NCBI GenBank assembly: GCA_964518635.1
Contig: CAZFGK010000002.1
Span: 117,460-181,459, forward strand
From: CAZFGK01 sp964518635
GTDB lineage: Bacteria > Zixibacteria > MSB-5A5 > GN15 > FEB-12
Length of the DNA stretch: 64,000 nucleotides
Reading direction: 5' to 3'
The notes beneath the pieces are model-generated. The model had not been told where the DNA came from. It was given only the letters and a program-made list of their open reading frames with translations, and did not search any database. Made by a program: the position numbers and the translations under genes. Of this stretch, positions 8,975 through 17,458 are shown in pieces (position 1 is the first letter of the stretch; every line of letters begins with the position of its first letter).

Positions 8975-11545
8975 TCACTCACACCCCGGCACCAGCGGTG
9001 CGAATGAAATAAACAGATGATCGACAAGTACCGTCAAATCACCAATATCTACGCTGCAGTCCCCATTCAGGTCAGCCAACTTGAGCGGCAGAATCGGATC
9101 AAAGCTGATAAACAGATGATCGACGAGCATCGTCAAATCGCCGATATCAGTCGAATGTGAGTAATCAACATCCCCCAACTCCCATGTCCAGAAATCGCCG
9201 CTGGATGGAATCGACGCAACCGTCAGCCCTGTAGCATCCCGCGCCGTTACTCGCCAGTAGTAATGCGTACCGAAAAAGAGTGAATCAGTCAGTGCGTATG
9301 AATTTGTTGTAAGCGAGTCCTTCACCAGCACAAAGCTGAAACTCGGCGTGAGTGATATTTCCATCTTGTAGCGCACGAAATCAGACGGATCAGGATCTGT
9401 CGACGCCGTCCAACTCATCGTCGGCAGCATATCAAAGATCGTCTCTTCATCCGCCGGATAGACCAACCCAAATGCACTAGGCGATTGCTGCTGCGCATTC
9501 ATGCGGAATCTGTTGGCAGGCGACCATGGTGAATATTCGAACCCGTCATACGAACGCACACGCCACCAGAATCGCGCATTCTCCGTCAGAGCCGCCCCCA
9601 CCTGACCAAATGATGTATCCGTCGGCTGTTCGGTGTTTGTCCCCTGCCATTCGAGTATCGTGAGTGCACTATCGGCGTAGACCTCAAACTGATAGGTTCG
9701 CGTGTCATTCTCTGCATCTATGGCATTGAGACAGTACAAGTATGGGAGGTTCCCCACTGCTGCATCATTTATCGGGTTGATCGGCACAGGGGTGGTCGGC
9801 ACGCTGTTCATCCGAAATGATGATTCAAACCACGGCGACCACGCGATCCCATTGTTGACTCGCAGACGAACATAGTATGTCGCGCCATCGACGAGCGTGC
9901 TGCCATCGTAAACGACGAATGTATCAGCCGACGCAAACGGCGCCGGATTCCACTTCTCAGCAAACGCCCAGTTGTTGTCAGTGCCAACAGCGATTTCGAA
10001 TTGGGATTGGGGGCTGCCACCGTCGTAAGGGGAAAAATCCCATGCAAAGAGTGGTAAGTGATCTGTGACATGAAGATTCGAGGAAACCGACTCAACTTTC
10101 AGCGAATCAGCTCCGGGAGTAGTGCGGACAAAATCAACGACTACGTGAATTGTATCTGCGCCACAAAGATTGGTTGCTATCATGTCAAAAGAAGTATCTA
10201 CTACTGTTCCAAGTACAAATCCTGCTAAGGAATCCCCCGAAGCCTGTAGCCACGATGGAATGTTTAAAAACTGCAATGAAGTGTTCTCAGCAGTACCTCC
10301 AACAATCTCTCCGCGATATCTGTAATCGGAATCATAGAGTGCAGTATCAGAAGACTTGGAGACAATTAGCGGTGGAAGGCAGGTTTCAAGACTCATGTAT
10401 ACCGTTACGTTGTCTGATCCAGAATTGGCAACAACTAGGTCCAGAATATTGTCGCTATTAAAATCAGAAGAATAGACAGAATACGGTTCAGTACCTACAG
10501 AATAACTACGATAGTAACTAAAACTACAATCACCGGCATTCCGAAATAAAGAGATGTTGTTTGAGTTGTGATTGGCGACCGTCAAATCATTGTCCCCGTC
10601 TAGATCGAAATCGTTCAAAATGAGAGAAGAAGGCCCATTGACTCCAGTGTAATGCGCAAGCGACCCAAAGGTACCATTACCATTATTCAGGTATCTAGAA
10701 ATTCTATTCGAATTTGCTACCAATACATCTTGCCAACCGTCACCATTGCAATCAGAAACACAAACTGACCCAGGTCCTACTAGGCCAGAGTAGTTAACAG
10801 AACTAGCAAACATGCCATTCCCAGTATTTAACAGGATTGAAATTGAGTTTGATCCTGGAGTAGCTACCACAAGATCATGCTTGCCATCACCGTTTAAGTC
10901 CGATGTAGCAATTGATCCAGGAAAATCACCAACGGGGTATACTCCGGTTGAGGAAAAGCTGCCATTACCATTATTTCTATAAACATGAACCCAATTCGAT
11001 GCCTCATATGTCACCGCAACATCTATCCTACTATCGGAGTCGAAGTCAGCAGCTACAACTGAACTAGCCCCATTGCCGCCTCCAAGGGAAATGGAACTAT
11101 CGAATGCTCCGCTACCACTATTGTACAAAATAGTTAAGTTGTTTGAATTCCAATTTGGAATCGCCAAGTCTTTGTCTCCATCAGAATTAAAATCTGCCGC
11201 AATAACAGCGTAAGGGTACATCCCAACTTGATAGTTTACGGCAGTTAAGAATGTGCCTTCACCGTCGTTGAGGAGGATTGAAACATCATTGGAGAAAGCA
11301 TTTGTGACTGCTAGATCTTGGTGACCATCGCCATTGAGGTCTGCAGCAATCACTGATCTTGGGGAGTCTCCGCATTGATACACTTGACTTGGCCCAAACA
11401 GCGGGTCTGTTGCTGAGACAGCATGGGAGAAAACCACCACACACCAAAACATCATCGCAATCAGGCGACCGTGGATTCGCAGCCTAGTCTTCTTAGTAGG
11501 TTGAGTTGAGTCGGAGAGCGATTTAGTAAACTTGATCGACGGCAC
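8975..11545 (-). CDS. Secreted seven-bladed FG-GAP/VCBS propeller with fibronectin-like domains and dockerin-like tail
   Basis: 856 residues from a GTG start; the signal peptide has a long basic n-region before MMFWCVVVFSHAVSA. Residues about 50-390 hold seven FG-GAP/VCBS units, each with a Ca-loop such as DLNGDGHQDLAV or DFNSDGDKDLAI followed by a VSILLNDGEGTF-like strand, enough for a closed seven-bladed propeller. The region that follows holds Ig/fibronectin-III-like segments (ATYYVRLRVNNGIAWSPW, HYYWRVTARD). The last 65 residues are two dockerin-like units, DIGDLTMLVDHLFISF and DIGDLTVLVDHLFISF. These folds usually mediate binding; no catalytic motif was seen. Third member of the local set with this tail. 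Confidence 0.88.
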   Translation of the reverse strand: MPSIKFTKSLSDSTQPTKKTRLRIHGRLIAMMFWCVVVFSHAVSATDPLFGPSQVYQCGDSPRSVIAADLNGDGHQDLAVTNAFSNDVSILLNDGEGTFLTAVNYQVGMYPYAVIAADFNSDGDKDLAIPNWNSNNLTILYNSGSGAFDSSISLGGGNGASSVVAADFDSDSRIDVAVTYEASNWVHVYRNNGNGSFSSTGVYPVGDFPGSIATSDLNGDGKHDLVVATPGSNSISILLNTGNGMFASSVNYSGLVGPGSVCVSDCNGDGWQDVLVANSNRISRYLNNGNGTFGSLAHYTGVNGPSSLILNDFDLDGDNDLTVANHNSNNISLFRNAGDCSFSYYRSYSVGTEPYSVYSSDFNSDNILDLVVANSGSDNVTVYMSLETCLPPLIVSKSSDTALYDSDYRYRGEIVGGTAENTSLQFLNIPSWLQASGDSLAGFVLGTVVDTSFDMIATNLCGADTIHVVVDFVRTTPGADSLKVESVSSNLHVTDHLPLFAWDFSPYDGGSPQSQFEIAVGTDNNWAFAEKWNPAPFASADTFVVYDGSTLVDGATYYVRLRVNNGIAWSPWFESSFRMNSVPTTPVPINPINDAAVGNLPYLYCLNAIDAENDTRTYQFEVYADSALTILEWQGTNTEQPTDTSFGQVGAALTENARFWWRVRSYDGFEYSPWSPANRFRMNAQQQSPSAFGLVYPADEETIFDMLPTMSWTASTDPDPSDFVRYKMEISLTPSFSFVLVKDSLTTNSYALTDSLFFGTHYYWRVTARDATGLTVASIPSSGDFWTWELGDVDYSHSTDIGDLTMLVDHLFISFDPILPLKLADLNGDCSVDIGDLTVLVDHLFISFAPLVPGCE

Positions 11546-11849
11546 GATGAAAACCCCCGTGTCCTCTGTGGTGTAACCAATGTTCTGTTACTGTGAATAT
11601 ACATCATTCGTGGGTATGAGTCGCAAGAGGTTTGGGAAATAACTGCACGAAATGTGACTCCCCCACCCTCCATACCGCCCGTCTAGCCCTCCGCGTCTCC
11701 TGGCTCTCAATCACTATACCACTCGCCGTTGCTCCCCTTGGCTCTGACAACATGTTGTTTGGCATACAGTTAGGTCTAACGGGGTGATTCCAATTACCAG
11801 ACGCTGGTGGGAGACGAACTTTTCGGGTTGGAACTTCAACTTTTTCCTA
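11546..11849. other. Intergenic region before the nos regulator
   Basis: About 300 bases upstream of the Rrf2 promoter. It must carry the promoter of the leftward FG-GAP gene, but no clear -35/-10 pair was identified. No repeat or RNA structure stood out. Confidence 0.4.
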
Positions 11850-11878
11850 TTGACATCTGCGTTCTATGTCGATATCTC
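11850..11878 (+). promoter_or_regulatory. Candidate sigma70-type promoter of the Rrf2 gene
   Basis: TTGACA at 11850-11855 is a perfect -35 match. With 17-bp spacing the -10 would be TATCTC (11873-11878), a modest match. The putative operator begins about nine bases further on, so a bound regulator would block transcription start. Confidence 0.5.
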
Positions 11879-11886
11879 TAATAGCA

Positions 11887-11905
11887 GATAACGGACTCCG
11901 ATATC
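11887..11905. promoter_or_regulatory. Putative Rrf2 operator, copy 1
   Basis: The dyad GATAACGGACTCCGATATC has the pattern GATA-N2-GGA-C-TCC-N2-TATC. It sits within a longer conserved stretch (11879-11915) and overlaps a perfect TAACGGA-N8-TCCGTTA inverted repeat (11889-11910). It lies between the promoter and the start codon of the Rrf2 gene, consistent with autorepression. A second copy precedes the cytochrome/nosZ genes. Confidence 0.7.
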
Positions 11906-11931
11906 CGTTAATAGCAAAAAAGGAATAAGAA

Positions 11932-12369
11932 ATGCTCTTTTCAAAAGGCTGTGCATACGCAATACGGGCGTCGCTGCTCCTCTCCGCCAAGGATGAGAAA
12001 CGCGAATTTGTCCCTATTCGGGAATTAGCCGAAGAGCTCGATCTCTCCTTTCACTTCCTTACCAAAATCATGCAGGAATTGAGTGAAGCTGGAATTGTAA
12101 CATCATTTCGTGGTCCTAACGGAGGGGTCGGTTTGGCGAGGTCTTCTCGAAGTATCCGGCTCATTGATGTCATAGGCGCCATAGACGGAGACGCGCTCTT
12201 TACGGAGTGTGCGCTTGGCCTCCCTGAGTGCACGAGCACCGACCCCTGCCCGTTGCACGATGCCTGGAGCAAACGAAAGAGCGACCTGCAGCGCCTTTTT
12301 TCAGAAACGTCTCTTGCGGACCTCGCCGAAGGTCTGTCGAGAAAAAGACTTCGGAGTGCATCCAAATGA
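11932..12369 (+). CDS. Rrf2-family regulator with a three-cysteine cluster (NsrR/IscR-like)
   Basis: 145 residues. It starts with the family opening (MLFSKGCAYAIRASLLL), followed by a winged helix (IRELAEELDLSFHFLTKIMQEL, SFRGPNGGVGLARS), then the dimerisation helix. The ECALGLPECTSTDPC segment gives Cys-X6-Cys-X5-Cys in the place where NsrR and IscR bind an iron-sulfur cluster. It lies just upstream of, and codirectional with, the nitrous oxide reductase genes, so it probably controls them in response to nitric oxide, oxygen or iron-sulfur status; which signal cannot be read from sequence. Shine-Dalgarno AAGGAATAAGA precedes the ATG. It is likely autoregulated through the dyad at 11887. Confidence 0.88.
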   Translation: MLFSKGCAYAIRASLLLSAKDEKREFVPIRELAEELDLSFHFLTKIMQELSEAGIVTSFRGPNGGVGLARSSRSIRLIDVIGAIDGDALFTECALGLPECTSTDPCPLHDAWSKRKSDLQRLFSETSLADLAEGLSRKRLRSASK

Positions 12370-12415
12370 AGACATCAAAGCCCACAATAATCTGTGAGCG
12401 GCTGCCTCTATTTCG

Positions 12416-12434
12416 GATATTGGACTCCTTTATC
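12416..12434. promoter_or_regulatory. Putative Rrf2 operator, copy 2, before the cytochrome c/nosZ genes
   Basis: The dyad GATATTGGACTCCTTTATC has the same GATA-N2-GGA-C-TCC-N2-TATC layout as copy 1. The wider segment 12408-12442 matches the reverse complement of 11879-11915 at 30 of 36 aligned positions by eye, with one gap. It lies about 57 bases before the GTG of the cytochrome gene. Confidence 0.7.
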
Positions 12435-12490
12435 GGCTATTACAAGGCAAAGTATCAGAAATCAGATAATTCAAGAAAGGGAACAGCACC

Positions 12491-13057
12491 GTGCTGAAGA
12501 ATCGAATTTCTTTTGTAACCATTGCCCTGACGCTCGCGCTCATTGCAAATGGCTGTAGTCAGAAAGCTGAAACAGAGGCCGAAAGGCAGGCACGTTGGGC
12601 TCAGGGAAAGCTCTCTGCCTGGGAGAATACGAATGGCATTGGTCCATTCTCCCAGTCGACATTCATCCCAAGGTCTGATGGCAGTAAGGCAGTTGAAGGA
12701 AGAGCGATGTTTATCACCAAGTGCGCCACTTGTCATCAGCTTGACGGCGACAAAACCGGTCCGGCTCTGCGCGATGTCACGAAGAGACGTACCGAGGCCT
12801 ACATCCTCAATCAAATGCTGAATCCTGAGCAGATGGGTAAGCTTCACCCGGACGGCAAGCGACTGCTCGCGAAATATGCCCAGTTCATGGCAAAACAAGT
12901 ACATGATGAGAATGAAGCATTTGTAATTCTTGACTTTCTCAAGTCAGAAGCGGCAAAACCAGTCGTACCGCTTGAACAACAGCCCGGATACGCTCCGCCT
13001 GCCGCAACAACTACAACTGCTGCCACCACTACAACCACAACAAATAGCCCAAAGTAA
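12491..13057 (+). CDS. Monoheme cytochrome c lipoprotein of the nos cluster (NosC-like)
   Basis: 188 residues from GTG, with AAAGGG upstream. A lipoprotein signal ends at LIANGC (Cys22). The single heme site is C78-ATC-H82, followed by DKTGPALRDVTKRR, typical of small class I cytochromes, with Met candidates in MLNPEQMGKLHP for the sixth ligand. The tail is a Thr/Ala run, probably a flexible tether. Sitting 15 bases before nosZ, it is the likely electron donor or intermediate to NosZ, like the small c-type cytochromes of clade II nos clusters. The direct role is inferred. Being lipid-anchored keeps it at the membrane with NosZ. Confidence 0.85.
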   Translation: MLKNRISFVTIALTLALIANGCSQKAETEAERQARWAQGKLSAWENTNGIGPFSQSTFIPRSDGSKAVEGRAMFITKCATCHQLDGDKTGPALRDVTKRRTEAYILNQMLNPEQMGKLHPDGKRLLAKYAQFMAKQVHDENEAFVILDFLKSEAAKPVVPLEQQPGYAPPAATTTTAATTTTTTNSPK

Positions 13058-13072
13058 CTATTGGAGGGTTCT

Positions 13073-15013
13073 ATGAAGAACAGATCGAAAAAGCAAAGAC
13101 AGTCTCAAACGAGCAAGTACTGCATCACGCTACTTGTACTCTTCGTTTCCTCACTCATTGGATGCAGCTCACAGAAGACCGAAGTTGGTGGTGTTGGGGA
13201 CGCTCCACAAAAGGTCTATGTAGCACCCGGAACGCATGACGAAATCTACGCCTTCATGTCCGGTGGATTCAGCGGGCAAGTGTCCGTGTATGGGCTTCCA
13301 TCCGGTCGTCTTTTTCGAGTAATACCGGTTTTCAGCCAGGATCCTGAAAAAGGATACGGTTACTCAGAAGAGACAAAGCAGATGTTTATGACGTCCCATG
13401 GTTTTGTCCCGTGGGATGATGCCCACCACCCACAGTTATCTGTGACCGGAGGCAAGCATGATGGACGCTGGCTCTTCATCAATGGGAACAACACGCCGCG
13501 ACTAGCCCGTGTTGATCTGCGTACCTTTGAAACCGAAGAGATCATCGAAATACCGAATTCAGGTGGAAATCACGGATCTCCATACCTCACGGAAAACACT
13601 GAGTATGTAGTCGCCTCCACACGATTCAGCGTTCCGATTCCGCAGGCCGATGTTCCAATTTCGAGCTACAAGGAAAACTTCAAGGGAACGATATCGTTCA
13701 TCAAGGTCGACTCTGCGACGGGACACATGAAGATAGCGTTTCAGCTGCTCGTGCCGGGGGTTCAATATGACCTCTCTCGCGCTGGCAAAGGGCCGTCTCA
13801 TGGCTGGTCATTCTTCAGTTCCTACAATACAGAACAGGCGAATACACAGTTAGAGGTCAATGCCTCGAAGAATGACAAAGACTTCATTGCTGCTGTAAAC
13901 TGGAAGCTGGCAGAGCAGTTGGTTGCGGAAGGTAAGGCACAGGAATGGCCAACCAACTACAGACACAACCACGTTGATGAGGCTCGAATTGCTCAATCCG
14001 AGACCATTTCGACGGTGAAAATGCTCATCGCATCAGAACATCCGGGTCTTGTCTACTTCATGCCGACACCAAAGTCACCGCATGGATGTGATGTCGACCC
14101 CTCTGGTGAATACATCGTTGCCAGTGGCAAACTCGCGGCAGTCATTCCAGTACACTCATTTTCAAAAATGCAAAAAGCAATTGCTGATAAAGCATTCGAA
14201 GGGGACTTCAACGGCATTCCAGTTCTGAAATACGACGCTACCATAGCCGGAGAAGTAAAGGAACCAGGGCTTGGACCGTTGCACACAGAATTTGACGGCA
14301 AGGGCTTTGGTTACACTTCAATGTTTCTCTCATCAGAGATCGTAAAGTGGAAGCTCGGAACATGGGAGGTTGTTGATCGCATTCCGGCTTACTATTCAAT
14401 CGGACACCTGATGATTCCGGGCGGTGACACACGCGAACCAATCGGGAAGTATGTTGTCGCGCTTAATAAGATTACCAAAGATCGCTACCTCCCAACTGGT
14501 CCTGAATTGACACAGTCGGCTCAGTTGTACGATATCAGCGGTGATCGGATGAAGCTGCTCCTTGATTTCCCTACTATCGGAGAGCCGCACTATGCTCAGG
14601 CTTGCCTCGCCAGCCTGATAAAGGACCGCTCGATTCAGTATTTTCCACTCCAGGACAATAAAAATCCTCACGCCATTAAGTCTGAGGCAGAAGTACGCGT
14701 TGAACGGAAGGGATCTGATGTACATGTCTATGTCGGTTCAATTCGCTCGCACTTTGCCCCTGACAATGTCGAAGGTATCAAAGTCGGTGATCGCGTGTAT
14801 TTTCACGTAACAAACCTTGAGCAGGATTGGGACGTGCCGCATGGTTTCAGCGTACTTGGGGCAAACAACTCAGAACTTCTAATTATGCCCGGAGATACTC
14901 GCACTTTAGTCTGGGAGCCGAAGCAGCCCGGTGTGTTCCCATTTTATTGCACCGACTTCTGTTCTGCACTACACCAGGAAATGTCCGGCTGGGTGAGAGT
15001 ATCAAAGAGTTAA
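13073..15013 (+). CDS. nosZ: Nitrous oxide reductase, clade II type, predicted lipoprotein
   Basis: 646 residues from the ATG at 13073, chosen because GGAGG lies six bases upstream; an in-frame TTG at 13061 overlaps that site. It reduces N2O to N2 in the periplasm. The C-terminal cupredoxin domain has the CuA motif CTDFCSALHQEM (Cys626, Cys630, His634, Met637). Histidines expected at the CuZ site occur in DAHHP, GNHGSPY, PHGCDVDP, LGPLHTEF, SIGHLMIPGG and GEPHYAQA on the seven-bladed propeller. The signal sequence is Sec-type, without a twin-arginine motif, and ends in SLIGC (Cys31), so NosZ itself is probably lipidated. Sec export is a hallmark of clade II enzymes. Accessory genes follow directly. 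Confidence 0.95.
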   Translation: MKNRSKKQRQSQTSKYCITLLVLFVSSLIGCSSQKTEVGGVGDAPQKVYVAPGTHDEIYAFMSGGFSGQVSVYGLPSGRLFRVIPVFSQDPEKGYGYSEETKQMFMTSHGFVPWDDAHHPQLSVTGGKHDGRWLFINGNNTPRLARVDLRTFETEEIIEIPNSGGNHGSPYLTENTEYVVASTRFSVPIPQADVPISSYKENFKGTISFIKVDSATGHMKIAFQLLVPGVQYDLSRAGKGPSHGWSFFSSYNTEQANTQLEVNASKNDKDFIAAVNWKLAEQLVAEGKAQEWPTNYRHNHVDEARIAQSETISTVKMLIASEHPGLVYFMPTPKSPHGCDVDPSGEYIVASGKLAAVIPVHSFSKMQKAIADKAFEGDFNGIPVLKYDATIAGEVKEPGLGPLHTEFDGKGFGYTSMFLSSEIVKWKLGTWEVVDRIPAYYSIGHLMIPGGDTREPIGKYVVALNKITKDRYLPTGPELTQSAQLYDISGDRMKLLLDFPTIGEPHYAQACLASLIKDRSIQYFPLQDNKNPHAIKSEAEVRVERKGSDVHVYVGSIRSHFAPDNVEGIKVGDRVYFHVTNLEQDWDVPHGFSVLGANNSELLIMPGDTRTLVWEPKQPGVFPFYCTDFCSALHQEMSGWVRVSKS

Positions 15014-15015
15014 CA

Positions 15016-16200
15016 ATGAATGTGCCGTTGTCAGAGTCGATTGTGCCCACTTCGCAATTGTCGATTGCCACTCGACTGATCCCGAGGATATGCCTCGGGT
15101 CAGTCAGGCCGGGAGGAATTACTCTCTGCTCTCGTCTGCTGATTGCGATTGCGGCATTGTCGCTCTCGGTCTGCTACTTCTATCCGCTCTGGCACATTGA
15201 TTTGAAAGCACCCCAGTACCCTGAAGGGCTGGGGTTGCGCATCTGGATCAATGAAATCGGCGGCTACCATGAAGGAGACTTGAGAAAAATCAACAATCTC
15301 AATCACTACATCGGTATGAAAGCGATAGAACCAGCATCAATTCCGGAACTTGCCATCATGCCATGGATTATGCGTGGCTTGCTACTTCTTGGATTGGCTG
15401 CGGCGATCATCGGCAAGCGATCCTTACTGATGATCTGGTTGGGATTGTTCATTTTGATTGCCGTAATCGGGCTGGTCGATTTCTGGATGTGGACGTATGA
15501 CTACGGCCACAACCTCGACAACGAACGCGCAATCATCAAAGTACCCGGCATGATCTATCAACCACCAATCTTCGGAACTCGAAAGATGCTCAATTTTGAA
15601 GCGATCTCCTGGCCCGGCATTGGAGGTTGGACAGTTATGGCATCTCTTGGGCTTGGTCTTATCGCTGCCTTTCTTGAATTCAAGCGAACCAGACAGAGGG
15701 TTCGTGAAATTGGCGCAAAAGTACTTCCCCTCATTGTATGTATTGGTGCAGCAGCTCTGAGCTACGGATGCCAGGATGCAGGTCCTTCCCAAATTCAGTA
15801 TGGTGTCGATCAGTGTGCCTACTGCGCAATGAGTATAGCTGATCCGGCATTTGGTACGCAGTTGAGAACAAAGAAGGGAAAGTATCTCAAGTTTGACTCC
15901 ATTGAGTGCATGATTGCATCAGAAGTCTCAGGGAAGGTCGAGCCCTCCTCAGTTCACAAGAAATGGGTGACAGACTTTCACCTGCCGAATACATGTATTC
16001 CGATTGAGAGTTCAATTCTCGTCTATACACAGCATCAGCGAAGCCCAATGGGATTGAGTCTTGCAGCCGTCGCAGATCCAGCGGCAGCCGATTCACTCAT
16101 CCAGAGAGTCGGCGGGCATAGATTAACTACAATCGAGGCCGTCAACTATGTGGCTGAGAGTTGGAATCTTCCGAAAACGGGTCTGGCTGTCGGGGAATAG
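15016..16200 (+). CDS. nosL: Membrane protein fused to a NosL copper chaperone
   Basis: 394 residues, starting two bases after the nosZ stop; longer in-frame readings run back into nosZ and are not credible. Residues 1-225 form a membrane protein with about four helices (38-58, 117-133, 136-154, 203-221) and a conserved-looking loop APQYPEGL, INNLNHYIGMK, like the small membrane proteins beside nosL in Bacteroidota-type nos clusters. From about 236 comes a hydrophobic stretch ending in ALSYGC (Cys252), which looks like a NosL lipoprotein signal now internal. NosL follows, with CAYCAM (267-272) for Cu binding and KGKYLKFDSIECM. NosL supplies Cu(I) to NosZ. No internal ribosome site with an in-frame start was found, so a real fusion is likely. 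Confidence 0.85.
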   Translation: MNVPLSESIVPTSQLSIATRLIPRICLGSVRPGGITLCSRLLIAIAALSLSVCYFYPLWHIDLKAPQYPEGLGLRIWINEIGGYHEGDLRKINNLNHYIGMKAIEPASIPELAIMPWIMRGLLLLGLAAAIIGKRSLLMIWLGLFILIAVIGLVDFWMWTYDYGHNLDNERAIIKVPGMIYQPPIFGTRKMLNFEAISWPGIGGWTVMASLGLGLIAAFLEFKRTRQRVREIGAKVLPLIVCIGAAALSYGCQDAGPSQIQYGVDQCAYCAMSIADPAFGTQLRTKKGKYLKFDSIECMIASEVSGKVEPSSVHKKWVTDFHLPNTCIPIESSILVYTQHQRSPMGLSLAAVADPAAADSLIQRVGGHRLTTIEAVNYVAESWNLPKTGLAVGE

Positions 16201-16201
16201 C

Positions 16202-17458
16202 ATGATAGTAATCTCCCCGCAGCTGCTACTCGTTCTCTTCTTTTCGGCTCTGGCAGTGCTTTCGACAGGTCGATCACATGCTGCAACGATTCATGTCGGA
16301 CCGCAAATGGGAAACCATGCACTTCGTTCGTCGATTGAGAATGCCGCCGACGGGGATACAATTCTACTGAGTCACGGAACCTACTTTGCATCAAATCTCA
16401 CGATCACAAAGGCAATTACTCTAATTGGGTCAGGCTGGCCGGTCATACGATCTGTTGGAGATGGGAATATCTTGAGAGTCCGTGCAACGAATGTGTCGAT
16501 TCGAGGACTCCATCTGATTGGTGCACCGCTGAACCACTTACGCGAGAATGCGGCGATTCTGATCGACTCTTCACAAAACATACAAGTTGTCGGAAATCGA
16601 TGTGACAGTAACTACTTTGGTGTCTACGTCTCCTCTTCATCACAATGCGTAATTGACAGCAATATCATGACTGGAGTTGAGCGCGAGTTGTCCAGAGCAG
16701 GAAATGGTATACACTTATGGTCAAGCAGAGAAATTGTAATCAGGAACAACCTGGTATCTGGACATCGTGACGGCATTTACTTTGAGTTTGCAAAGCACTG
16801 CACCATATCAGACAATCAGAGCAATCGCAACCTGCGATACGGACTTCACTTTATGTACTCCGACAGTTCGACCTATACCGCAAATACCTTCGATGCGAAC
16901 GGTTCGGGTGTTGCAGTCATGTTTACGAGGCAAGTACACATGAGCGGGAATACATTTTCAAATAGTTGGGGTGGAGCTGCGTATGGTCTCCTGCTCAAGG
17001 ATATCAAAGACTGCCGCGTAATCGGAAATACGATACATGGCAATACGGTCGGCATCTGGATGGAGGGAACAGACCGCGCCATGATCCAGGGAAATCGCAT
17101 TCAGAACAATGGCTGGGCAATGAACATCATGGCCAATTGTACTCAGAATCAGATAGTCGCCAATGACTTTATGGACAATTCATTTCTTATCGCAACAAAT
17201 AGCCGCTACAGCGGAAGCTCGTTTCGGGAAAACTACTGGAGCGAGTATTCTGGCTTCGATCTTGACCGGAATGGTTTTGGCGACCAGTCGTTCCGTCCGG
17301 TCAGTCTCTATTCAATCATGGTGGAATCAGAGCCCGCAGCGATGGTGTTGACTCACAGTCTCTTTATTGATGCCCTCGATCTTGCAGAACGAATGATTCC
17401 CTCTCTTACTCCGGTCTCACTGGTCGACGAATTGCCGAGGATGAAGCCAAATTTATGA
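16202..17458 (+). CDS. nosD: NosD periplasmic beta-helix maturation factor
   Basis: 418 residues from the ATG at 16202, one base after the nosL stop (an upstream in-frame ATG lies inside nosL). The signal peptide ends near GRSHA-A. The body is a right-handed parallel beta-helix of CASH/NosD repeats, visible as recurring xxIxxNxxxxNxxGI turns: VVGNRCDSNYFGVYVS, IVIRNNLVSGHRDGIYF, YTANTFDANGSGVAV, IQGNRIQNNGWAMNI. NosD works with the NosFY transporter in assembling the Cu-S centre of NosZ, delivering a sulfur species or handing copper from NosL. Its stop overlaps the nosF start (ATGA). Confidence 0.92.
   Translation: MIVISPQLLLVLFFSALAVLSTGRSHAATIHVGPQMGNHALRSSIENAADGDTILLSHGTYFASNLTITKAITLIGSGWPVIRSVGDGNILRVRATNVSIRGLHLIGAPLNHLRENAAILIDSSQNIQVVGNRCDSNYFGVYVSSSSQCVIDSNIMTGVERELSRAGNGIHLWSSREIVIRNNLVSGHRDGIYFEFAKHCTISDNQSNRNLRYGLHFMYSDSSTYTANTFDANGSGVAVMFTRQVHMSGNTFSNSWGGAAYGLLLKDIKDCRVIGNTIHGNTVGIWMEGTDRAMIQGNRIQNNGWAMNIMANCTQNQIVANDFMDNSFLIATNSRYSGSSFRENYWSEYSGFDLDRNGFGDQSFRPVSLYSIMVESEPAAMVLTHSLFIDALDLAERMIPSLTPVSLVDELPRMKPNL

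Noticed and set aside
14827..15015. Longer N-terminus for the NosL fusion
   Set aside because: It lies wholly inside nosZ in another frame; the ATG at 15016, just after the nosZ stop, gives the sensible protein.
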